Translations under genes and position numbers: made by a program
The notes under the pieces: model-generated
Database searches by the model: none
The model's input: the letters and a program-made list of their open reading frames with translations, nothing else
What the model was told of the DNA's origin: nothing
Source of the DNA: Limnothrix sp. FACHB-406
GTDB lineage: Bacteria > Cyanobacteriota > Cyanobacteriia > CACIAM-69d
Direction: 5' to 3'
Length of the DNA stretch: 64,000 bases
Assembly: GCF_014698235.1 (NCBI RefSeq)
Contig: NZ_JACJSP010000004.1
Coordinates: 272,906 to 336,905, forward strand
Part shown: positions 57,125 through 64,000 of the stretch, one piece after another
Position numbering within the stretch: the first letter of the stretch is position 1
Layout of the letters: each line of letters starts with the position of its first letter

Positions 57125-58141
57125 AGCACGGCTGTGGGCAGACCCAGGCTGCAAGGATGAGCCACGGCGCAGATCCCAAGGAAATCGCCTCAAGTGTTGC
57201 AAACTGGGGATGATCACCCGACCCGGCCAGGGCCAGACCCTGGGGTGGTCAATCAGCCAGCGCACATACTGCTTACTTCGATCGATGCTGATGTACCCTG
57301 CTCGGGACTAATTGGGCGGCATTTTCAGCATTTCAGACCCCAAGGGTGATCGCGGGAGGGAAGCCATCCGCAGCCATTGCCCCCCAAGCTAACGATGCCC
57401 CCCAAGCTAACGATGCCCCCAACAAGCGGGATCTGCGCTAATGCATCGCCACAACCCTGTCCCTAGTCATTATTCCCGCCCATTCTCCCAGCTAATCCAT
57501 CAGCTATTCCATCGGTTATGCTCTATGTCTATGAGCAAAGCTGAGGGAACTAATCAAGGTTTCAAGCCAATCTCCCTCGTCCCTGATGGGAGTCTTAGAT
57601 CGATTTTGAAGGGTTTTTCGACTGATTTTCTGTCGATTTTGTTTTTTGATCTGTTCTTGATCTGCAATTGGCCTTGAACGACTTAAGGATTGACTGCTTT
57701 GGGAGTTTGTAATCGCTTCATCATCATTTCCAAAATTGAAGGTCGGAAAGGTCAGCGTCCGATCGCGATTCCGAGCATTGCCTCCCAACCATTGCCTCTG
57801 AGCCAAGACAAAACCGATGCAGATGATTTTGAGTCCAGCCTCAAGATGTCCTACTGGTTTTTGTAACGATCCCAACGATGTTACTGAAGCTTGGATGGTT
57901 CAAAAATCGGAGTGAAAATTAGGGTAAAAATGCTCTAAAACAAATCAATTCTCACAATCAGATCAATTCAAGTGATTGCTTGAATGCAGACAAAATAGAC
58001 AAGCCCGATTAAAATAACGATTTAATAGAAAATTCGTCATGATCGCGATCAGCCAGTTACAAAAGATTTAGCCACGCCGCTCGCCATGCCGCCGATGGGC
58101 GGTTGCTCAGAACGATTGCAATAGCTACTCATCTAAACCTT
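57125..58141. other. 1-kb intergenic region between divergent GT2 and MORN genes
   Basis: Holds an 18-bp tandem duplication (57380-57415). Short frames on both strands (57441-57677 plus, 57516-57875 minus) overlap each other and show no domain or start signal, so I do not call them. The part from 57880 to 58080 is A/T-rich. Confidence 0.45.
57380..57415. repeat. 18-bp perfect tandem duplication
   Basis: CCCCCCAAGCTAACGATG occurs twice in succession (57380-57397 and 57398-57415). Confidence 0.95.
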
Positions 58142-58954
58142 ATGCGATCCAACTCAACTTGTTTGCCTTGGCCATGGGGTCGGGGTGTTGTGCTTCCGAT
58201 GGTTCTGAGTGCCTGTGTTGGCACGATCGGGATTAGTCCAGCGGCGCGATCGGAAGAAGTGCGCCTATCCACCAATTCCGCCACCGCGTCCTGTGAAGAA
58301 TTAGCCAAGGCGGCCATCTTCACGGGCCCAGGTAACTGCTTGGCGGCCAATGGCGATCGCTACGAGGGAGACTTTGTGGCGGGTCAGCGCACGGGGCGCG
58401 GCCGCTATGCCTATGCGGCGGGTGGGGTTTATGAAGGCCAGGTGGTGAACGGCAAGCTGCAAGGGCGGGGGCTTTATGTGTCGCCTGCGGGCGATCGCTA
58501 TGAAGGAGACTTTATGGCGGGACAGTTCAACGGCCGCGGCAATTACCGCACCGCCAATGGCGATCGCTACGAAGGGGAATTTCGCAACAATGCTTTCCAC
58601 GGTCGCGGCATCTATAGCTATGCCAATGGGCAACAGTTGGCGGGGCTGTGGGAAGGGGGCCGACTCAAGGAGTCCCAGTCGATCGAAGCCGTGCGCACGG
58701 CCTTGAACCAAGCGACCGAGCCGCGATCGCCTGAGCCGGTGACCCCTGCTCCGCGCACCGTACCGGCTCAGACCCCTACCCCCACGCCCCAGAGCCGATC
58801 GACCCCCACTTCTGAGGCCACCAATCCGCCAGCGGCGACCCAACCCACCCAGCAACCCACCCAACAACCCACGCCCAGCGCCAGCCCTAACCCACCCACC
58901 CAACGGCGATCGGGCTTTGGCGAAACCACCGCACCGGATGTGTTAGCGCAATAG
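58142..58954 (+). CDS. Secreted MORN-repeat protein with Pro/Thr/Gln-rich tail
   Basis: From the ATG at 58142 (270 residues) a signal peptide spans about 15-35 (VVLPMVLSACVGTIGISPAARS). Five MORN repeats follow (about 70-175), such as GDRYEGDFVAGQRTGRGRYAYA, GGVYEGQVVNGKLQGRGLYV and GDRYEGEFRNNAFHGRGIYSYA. MORN repeats form beta-hairpin rods that bind lipids or proteins. The last 80 residues are a low-complexity PTQQ-rich tail (QPTQQPTQQPTPSASPNPPTQ), typical of wall-spanning linkers. An upstream TTG at 58103 is a less likely start. Confidence 0.85.
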   Translation: MRSNSTCLPWPWGRGVVLPMVLSACVGTIGISPAARSEEVRLSTNSATASCEELAKAAIFTGPGNCLAANGDRYEGDFVAGQRTGRGRYAYAAGGVYEGQVVNGKLQGRGLYVSPAGDRYEGDFMAGQFNGRGNYRTANGDRYEGEFRNNAFHGRGIYSYANGQQLAGLWEGGRLKESQSIEAVRTALNQATEPRSPEPVTPAPRTVPAQTPTPTPQSRSTPTSEATNPPAATQPTQQPTQQPTPSASPNPPTQRRSGFGETTAPDVLAQ

Positions 58955-59284
58955 GCTGATCGGTTGCGCCTTGGTGGTGTAGCGGTTTCTGGCCCGATCG
59001 GCCCCTGGTGTGCTTTGGTTGCAACCGCTTCCTTGGGTGGCGGTTGTTTTCCCATGGAAATCTTCAATCAGAAGATCCGAATCAGAAGAACTGTTGATTC
59101 ACCCCAGAGCGGTAGAATGCATCCTGGCTGAGCGCCGGTTGTCTGCCATGGGCCCGCCTTCAATCCCCGAAGCAAGGCCCTGTTCGATCGCCAAACCGCT
59201 GCATCTTCGCTCTGACAAGCCCTCAGCCCGGCAATAGTCCTGTTGCCCCGCTCCCCCCTGACCCCCACTTTAGGAGACAGCCCC
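58955..59284. other. Intergenic region upstream of the phosphatase-dihydroorotase pair
   Basis: A 330-base gap that should hold the promoter of the next two genes. I see only a good ribosome site at its end (TAGGAGA at 59271-59277); no repeat or RNA. Confidence 0.45.
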
Positions 59285-60643
59285 TTGGCTACGCGCGTTA
59301 TCCTCATCCGCCACGGACAAAGTAACTTCAACACCCGCCGGATCATTCAAGGGCGCTGCGATCAGTCGGTGCTGACTGACTTGGGGCGTAACCAGGCTAC
59401 CCAGGTGGCGATCGCCCTGCAAGGTTTGGCGATCGATGCCTTCTATTGCAGCCCCCTGCAGCGTGCGCGCCAAACGGCCGAAACCATCTGTCAGCAATTG
59501 CAACCCGCGCCGCCCCTGACCACCAACGAACTGTTGCGAGAGGTGGATTTGCCCCTTTGGGAAGGGATGGCCGTGAGTGACGTGAAGGCTCAGTTTCCTG
59601 AAGCCTATGACCAATGGAAACACCAGCCCCACGAATTCAGCATGGCGCTGGCCAGTGGAACACATTTCCCGGTGCTGTCCCTGCGAGAGCAGGCTAAGGC
59701 CTTTTGGGAAGAGATTTTGAGCCGCCATCAGGGACAAACGGTGGTTTTGGTGGGCCATAACGGCATTAACCGTTGTTTGTTGAGTACGGCGTTGGGAATT
59801 GGCCCTGATCGCTACCACTGCCTGCTGCAATCGAACTGCGGAATCAGCGTGCTGAACTTTGCCGGTGGCCTAGGGGATGCGGTGCAACTGGAATCCATGA
59901 ACCTGACGGCGCATTTGGGAGCCTTGGGGGGTTCCGCCGTGCCCAAGCCCGGTGGGGGCGATCGGGGGCCGCAGTTGCTGTTGGTGCGCCACGGGGAAAC
60001 GGAATGGAACCGTCAGGGGCGGTTTCAGGGCCAAATTGATGTGCCCTTGAATGAAACGGGTCACGGTCAAGCGGCCAAAGCGGGCAATTTCCTGAAGGAT
60101 GTGGCGATCGACTTTGCCTTCAGCAGCCCCATGGCTCGCCCCAAGGCCACGGCGGAGGCAATTTTGGCGCATCACCCGGGGCTGGAATTGGGCTTGCTGG
60201 ATACCCTCAAGGAGATTGGCCACGGTCTGTGGGAAGGCAAGTATGAATCGGAAATTGAGGCGGAATATCCGGGCTTGCTGAAACAGTGGCAAACGCACCC
60301 GGAAACGGTGCAAATGCCGGAGGGTGAGAATTTGCAACAGGTGTTCGATCGCGCTGAGCAGGCCTGGGCGGCCGTGCTGGCTCAGGCGGGTGAAGTGGCA
60401 ACGCCAGCCGATCGCCCCTTGACCGGTTTGGTGGTGGCCCATGATGCCGTGAATAAAGCCCTGCTCTGTCAGCTCACGGGTCTTGGCCCCGACAGCATTT
60501 GGCGCTTTAAGCAAGGGAACGGTGGGGTAACGGCAATTTGCTATCCCGACGGGCCCGATAGTTTGCCGGTGTTGCAGGCGATGAATATTACCCATCACCT
60601 ATCCGGCACTATTTTGGACAAAACGGCCGCTGGGGCGCTGTAG
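59285..60643 (+). CDS. Tandem histidine-phosphatase protein (phosphoglycerate mutase-like, two domains)
   Basis: The 452-residue protein contains two complete histidine phosphatase domains. Domain 1 has RVILIRHGQSNFN and VVLVGHNGINRCLL; domain 2 has LLLVRHGETEWNRQGRFQGQ and LVVAHDAVNKALL, so both keep the phospho-accepting histidine (RHG) and the second histidine. Such cyanobacterial proteins are annotated as phosphoglycerate mutases; related cyanobacterial enzymes act as metal-independent phosphoserine phosphatases, which seems as likely. The start is TTG at 59285, eight bases after AGGAG; a TTG at 59243 has no such site. The next gene begins at once after its stop (TAG-ATG). Confidence 0.88.
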   Translation: MATRVILIRHGQSNFNTRRIIQGRCDQSVLTDLGRNQATQVAIALQGLAIDAFYCSPLQRARQTAETICQQLQPAPPLTTNELLREVDLPLWEGMAVSDVKAQFPEAYDQWKHQPHEFSMALASGTHFPVLSLREQAKAFWEEILSRHQGQTVVLVGHNGINRCLLSTALGIGPDRYHCLLQSNCGISVLNFAGGLGDAVQLESMNLTAHLGALGGSAVPKPGGGDRGPQLLLVRHGETEWNRQGRFQGQIDVPLNETGHGQAAKAGNFLKDVAIDFAFSSPMARPKATAEAILAHHPGLELGLLDTLKEIGHGLWEGKYESEIEAEYPGLLKQWQTHPETVQMPEGENLQQVFDRAEQAWAAVLAQAGEVATPADRPLTGLVVAHDAVNKALLCQLTGLGPDSIWRFKQGNGGVTAICYPDGPDSLPVLQAMNITHHLSGTILDKTAAGAL

Positions 60644-61948
60644 ATGGCGATCGAACTGCTACGGGAAATTCGTCTGATTGACCCGGTGGCCCAGGTTGAT
60701 CGTCGGGCCACGGTTCTGTTGGATCAGGGGCAAGTGAGGGCGATCGACCCGGATCCCCAAGCCCTGCCGGAGGGAACCCGAGTGATTGAGGCGGCGGGGC
60801 AAATTTTGGCTCCGGGCCTGGTGGATTGCTATTCCCGATCGGGCGAACCGGGTTATGAGTCCCGAGAAACCCTCGCCAGCTTGGCCGCCGCCGCCCTGGC
60901 CGGTGGGTTCACCACTCTCGCCCTGTTGCCCAACACGCAACCGGTGATCGATCAGCCCGCCATGGTGCAAAACCTGCGCGATCGCTGGGCGGCCTTGCCG
61001 GAGCCAAGCCCCCGCCTGCACCTTTGGGGAGCCTTGACCCAAGGAACCCAAGGGGAGCAAATGAGCGAGTTGGCAGAGTTAGCCACCGCTGGCATCGTGG
61101 GCTTCACCGACGGGCGAGCGATCCGGGATTGGGTCTTAATGGAACGCTTGCTGGATTATGCAGGGCCCTTGGGGTTGCCGTTGATGGTGATGGGTCAAAG
61201 GGCCTCGGCCAGTCGCGGCCCGGTGCTGGAAGGGGTTGAGGCGTTGCGGTTGGGGCTGGTGGGGGTGTCGGCGGCGGCCGAAAGCAGCGCCCTAGCCACC
61301 CTCTTGGAATTGCTACGCGATCGCCCCGCCCGCCTGCATGTGATGCGTTTAGCCACCGATCGCGCCGCGGCCCTCGTGGCCCAAGGCAAGACCGATGGGT
61401 TGCCCCTCACGGCCAGCCTGTCATGGTTGCAATTGCTCTGCGACACCAGCCACATTGACGGCCGGCGACCGCTGCCGGGTAGCGATCGCCCCCCTTTGCC
61501 CTATGATCCCAGCCTGCATCTGCCTGCTCCCTTGGGCAATCCCACTGATCGCCAAGCCCTGATCGCTGCCCTCAAAACCGGAGCGATTGACGCGATCGCC
61601 GTGGATCATGCTCCCTACACCTACGAAGAAAAAACCGTCGCCTTTGCCGAAGCACCCCCAGGGGCGATCGGGCTGGAGTTGGCCTTGCCCTTGCTCTGGT
61701 CAGGGTTGGTGATGACCGGGGAATTGACGGCGCTGGAACTGTGGCGATCGCTCAGTCAGCGGCCCGCCGAGTTGTTGGGCCAAACGCCCCAAGCGATCGG
61801 CCCCGGTCAGGCCCAGCCCCTGATTCGGTTTGACCCCGCCGCCACCTGGACAGTGGAGCCGGCCCAATTGCAGTCCCTGGCCCAGAACAGCCCATGGCTG
61901 GGCCACAAAATTACGGGGCGCGTGGTGCAAACCTGGTTACCGACCTGA
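60644..61948 (+). CDS. pyrC: Dihydroorotase-family protein lacking metal-binding histidines
   Basis: The 434-residue protein aligns to dihydroorotase along its length: ILAPGLVDCYSRSGEPGYESRETL, GGFTTLALLPNTQPVID, AVDHAPYTYEEKTVAFAEAPPGAIGLELALPLL. In active enzymes the first motif is DxHxHxRxPG; here D61 is kept but the two histidines are Y63 and R65 and the arginine is G67. DHAP in the second half remains. This looks like the non-catalytic dihydroorotase-like subunit that props up aspartate transcarbamoylase in some bacteria. I recall similar sequences as a general feature of cyanobacterial proteins. It directly follows the phosphatase gene. Confidence 0.85.
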   Translation: MAIELLREIRLIDPVAQVDRRATVLLDQGQVRAIDPDPQALPEGTRVIEAAGQILAPGLVDCYSRSGEPGYESRETLASLAAAALAGGFTTLALLPNTQPVIDQPAMVQNLRDRWAALPEPSPRLHLWGALTQGTQGEQMSELAELATAGIVGFTDGRAIRDWVLMERLLDYAGPLGLPLMVMGQRASASRGPVLEGVEALRLGLVGVSAAAESSALATLLELLRDRPARLHVMRLATDRAAALVAQGKTDGLPLTASLSWLQLLCDTSHIDGRRPLPGSDRPPLPYDPSLHLPAPLGNPTDRQALIAALKTGAIDAIAVDHAPYTYEEKTVAFAEAPPGAIGLELALPLLWSGLVMTGELTALELWRSLSQRPAELLGQTPQAIGPGQAQPLIRFDPAATWTVEPAQLQSLAQNSPWLGHKITGRVVQTWLPT

Positions 61949-62120
61949 ACGGTTGATGAACCTTCTGATGAACCCTCGTGCCGCCGTGATGCGGATCGTG
62001 AGAATGTTGAACTCTCTTTGCATTCAGCCGGCCGCCGGTTCCCTTCGGGTTACCCTAAAAACTGGGTAGTGATCATGTGCAGCAGCCGTTGTGCAAACGG
62101 CAATTGAAGGAGATTGAATT

Positions 62121-62813
62121 GTGACGGTTTTTCAGGATGCAGGGGCCCCTGCGGAACAGGCGGGTGCGGATCGATCGCGCGTGGATTTGGATGCGGCGAT
62201 CGAACAAATTACCCAATCGTTGAACCTGGCGGAGCGTCACCCCCTGTCGCCGGAGCAGCGAGCAGTGTTGGATTGCCTCCTGGCGCGATCGGGTGGAGCC
62301 ATTGACGGGCCCTGGGCCGGGGCGATCGCGGCCATTTGGGCCAATCCGCAAGCCAGCTTTCTCGACTTGTTGACCCTGGCCCAACTGAATCCCCAACAAG
62401 ACTTAACCGGCAGACAACTTCTGGGGGTGCGACTGGAGGGGTGTGACCTGAGCGGGGCCAATCTGCAACGGGTGAACCTACGGGGTTCCCAGCTTTGTGA
62501 TGCGGACTTGAGCGGGGCCGATTTGGCGGAAGCACGCTTAGCCGGGGCAGATTTGTCCGGGGCCCTCTTGAGCGATGTCAATTTAACCAAAGCAGATCTG
62601 CACAAGGCCAGCTTGGCCCTGGCCAACCTGAGCGGGGCTAACCTAAGCGGGGCTAACCTGAGCGGGGCCAACTTGAGTCGGGTGAATTTTCATCGGGCGA
62701 TCGTCACGGGTGCGGTCTTGGGCAATAACGAAGGACTAACGGCCGAAGACTATCAACAGTTGGTAGCCAACGGCGCGATCGGTGATCTCCATGAAACAGA
62801 GTCAGGCGGCTGA
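62121..62813 (+). CDS. Pentapeptide-repeat protein A
   Basis: The 230-residue protein has an N-terminal helical domain of about 95 residues and then at least 15 pentapeptide repeats (pattern A[D/N]LxG: CDLSGANLQRVNLRGSQLCDADLSGADLAEARL, and ANLSGANLSGANLSGANLSRV). Such repeats fold into a right-handed beta-helix with DNA-like shape; the function here is unknown. The start is GTG at 62121 with AAGGAGA just before it. Its 3' end overlaps the next gene. Confidence 0.88.
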   Translation: MTVFQDAGAPAEQAGADRSRVDLDAAIEQITQSLNLAERHPLSPEQRAVLDCLLARSGGAIDGPWAGAIAAIWANPQASFLDLLTLAQLNPQQDLTGRQLLGVRLEGCDLSGANLQRVNLRGSQLCDADLSGADLAEARLAGADLSGALLSDVNLTKADLHKASLALANLSGANLSGANLSGANLSRVNFHRAIVTGAVLGNNEGLTAEDYQQLVANGAIGDLHETESGG

Positions 62814-63777
62814 GTGGATTGAGCAATATCACCAGGGCAAGTGGAATTTTGATCGAGCCAATTTGTCGGAACTACGCTTAAGCGGGGCGGATTTTTCCGG
62901 GGCCCGCTTTCGTGAGGTTGTGGCTCGGGCGGTCAATTGGTCTTCGGCCTATCTGTCGGGGGTGAACCTGCGGCGGGCGGATTTGCGCGAAGCCGATCTA
63001 CGGGGCACTTACCTGCGGCGGGCGGATTTGCGCGAAGCTGATTTACGGGGTGCAGATCTGCGAGGAGCCAGCTTAAACGGGGCAGATCTTTGTGGGGCGG
63101 ATTTGCGGTGGACTTGGGTGGATGGGGTGGACTGGCGACAGGCCCGCGTGGATGCCCGCACCCAAGGGGCGATCGACTGGTTGCAACAAGGGGCGATCGT
63201 CCTGGGTTCCCACCTGAAAGCCGCGGCCAGCAACCTCAGCCAAGCGGACTTACGGGGTTGGAATTTAGCCCAAGCCCAGTTACAGGAGGCCTATCTCGAT
63301 CGGGCAGATTTGCGCGGAACCGACCTGAGCCACGCCCAACTCCAAGGGGCTAGTTTTCACGGGGCATTGATGGATGAGGCTACCTGCTGGCCCCAGGACT
63401 TTGACCCGATCGGGGCGGGCCTGTGGTTAATTGCGCCCCAAAGTAACTTGGCCACTGCCGATCTGAGCCATTTTGATTTGTCAGAGGTGGATCTGAGTCG
63501 GGCTAACCTCCGCCGAGCCAATCTGATCCGCACCGATTTAAGTCGGGCCGCGCTAATTGACGCGGATTTGAGTCGGGCAGATTTGACCCAAGCCATTTTG
63601 TTTGCCAGCAATCTCACCCGGGCCGTTTTGCACGATGCTCAATTGGAGCAAGCGGATTTTCGGCGGGCTACCCTGCCGAATGGGGAGCGCTGGAACGGCC
63701 AGGGAACGGTGGCGTTGTATGGAGTCCCGCGCCCTTGGCATTCCGTACCGGAGCGATCGCCCCTAGTGCCGCGCTGA
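62791..63777 (+). CDS. Pentapeptide-repeat protein B
   Basis: The 328-residue protein begins inside the 3' end of protein A (ATG 62791, overlap 23 bases) behind a GGTGAT site, so the two are translationally coupled. Three repeat blocks are seen: residues about 20-105 (LRRADLREADLRGTYLRRADLREADLRGADLRGASL), 150-200 and 225-295 (LSHFDLSEVDLSRANLRRANLIRTDLSRAAL), with non-repeat links between them. A GTG at 62782 is an alternative start. The stop codon lies in a 13-bp tandem repeat. Confidence 0.88.
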   Translation: MKQSQAAEWIEQYHQGKWNFDRANLSELRLSGADFSGARFREVVARAVNWSSAYLSGVNLRRADLREADLRGTYLRRADLREADLRGADLRGASLNGADLCGADLRWTWVDGVDWRQARVDARTQGAIDWLQQGAIVLGSHLKAAASNLSQADLRGWNLAQAQLQEAYLDRADLRGTDLSHAQLQGASFHGALMDEATCWPQDFDPIGAGLWLIAPQSNLATADLSHFDLSEVDLSRANLRRANLIRTDLSRAALIDADLSRADLTQAILFASNLTRAVLHDAQLEQADFRRATLPNGERWNGQGTVALYGVPRPWHSVPERSPLVPR

Positions 63778-63806
63778 TTTGCCGCGCTAATGTGCCGCGT
63801 TGATTG
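63768..63806. repeat. 13-bp tandem repeat, 3 copies, spanning a stop codon
   Basis: GCCGCGCTGATTT, GCCGCGCTAATGT and GCCGCGTTGATTG follow one another. The TGA stop of pentapeptide protein B (63775-63777) lies in the first unit. Confidence 0.9.
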
Positions 63807-64000
63807 GCCACCAAGATTTGCCACAAAAAAATCCGGCTCGTGGAGCACAGTCCACCGCCGAATTGAACAGAGAGATTGTGGTGTGTAGGAACACTAGAAA
63901 ATAGACCTCTTGCACGAATCAAATTGGATGTGTTGCCTGGTAGTTGAGCAACCCGGCCAGCAGATGAAGCCTCAAGCCAAAACGGCGACGACGATTGCGA

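Noticed and set aside
57441..57875. Overlapping small frames on both strands in the GT2-MORN gap
   Set aside because: They overlap each other on opposite strands, start without ribosome sites and show no family features.

Overview
This window is from a cyanobacterial chromosome. The evidence is very frequent GCGATCGC/CGATCG words (the HIP1 family), a psaK gene for photosystem I, a CcmK-type carboxysome shell gene, the separate atpD-atpC pair (beta and epsilon ATP synthase subunits), the cyanobacterial rpsL-rpsG-fusA-tuf-rpsJ string, a CcsB/ResC-type cytochrome c biogenesis protein, and a DUF3370 surface protein. I cannot name the genus. Most genes look GC-rich by eye; a few segments are clearly more A/T-rich (about 3.5-4.8 kb, 12.65-13.9 kb, 32.7-33.4 kb, 37.6-38.2 kb and 39.8-41.2 kb).

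Layout. 0-6.4 kb: the 3' part of a von Willebrand A protein, a membrane-anchored helical-repeat protein, a TPR plus family-61 glycosyltransferase, and ccsB. 6.7-9.2 kb: two small hypothetical genes, psaK and trpF. 9.2-14.6 kb: a hybrid histidine kinase, rlmN, and an A/T-rich pair made of a HEPN-RNase III-dsRBD fusion and an overlapping Uma2-family nuclease. 14.6-18.9 kb: a cobalamin riboswitch before a cobaltochelatase (CbiX-long), rpsR/rpmG, an RDD protein, an ExbD/TolR protein, and a peroxiredoxin behind a Fur/PerR-like box. 19.1-30.6 kb is largely housekeeping: atpC, atpD, a mannose-isomerase-type cupin, an A-type Fe-S protein, rpsL, rpsG, fusA, tuf, rpsJ, purN, recR. 30.7-36.4 kb: a HAMP histidine kinase, a membrane protein, an SPFH lipoprotein, an RluA-like protein with an altered catalytic motif, a GFA protein and a transporter. 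36.8-45.8 kb holds surface or secreted proteins: a DUF4114 PEP-CTERM protein, a DUF3370 protein, and a 1526-residue DUF4347/RTX protein. 46-57 kb: a giant polytopic membrane protein, ccmK, an SLH-glycosidase, a scramblase-like protein, YraN, an LMW phosphatase, EbfC and a GT2 glycosyltransferase. 58-64 kb: a MORN protein, a double-domain phosphatase, a dihydroorotase homologue lacking metal ligands, and two pentapeptide-repeat proteins.

The strongest candidate for something undescribed is the 12.67-14.61 kb pair. A Swt1-type HEPN domain with an intact R-x4-H motif is fused to an RNase III domain and a degenerate dsRNA-binding domain, coupled by a 4-base overlap to a Uma2-family PD-(D/E)XK protein. 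A 12-base perfect palindrome lies two bases before the start codon. A second, broader pattern is a set of short (9-20 bp) local tandem duplications with unrelated unit sequences, several sitting at or just after stop codons.

No tRNA, rRNA, IS element, integrase or CRISPR array was seen. Base composition and repeat statements are by eye; no alignments or database searches were run.
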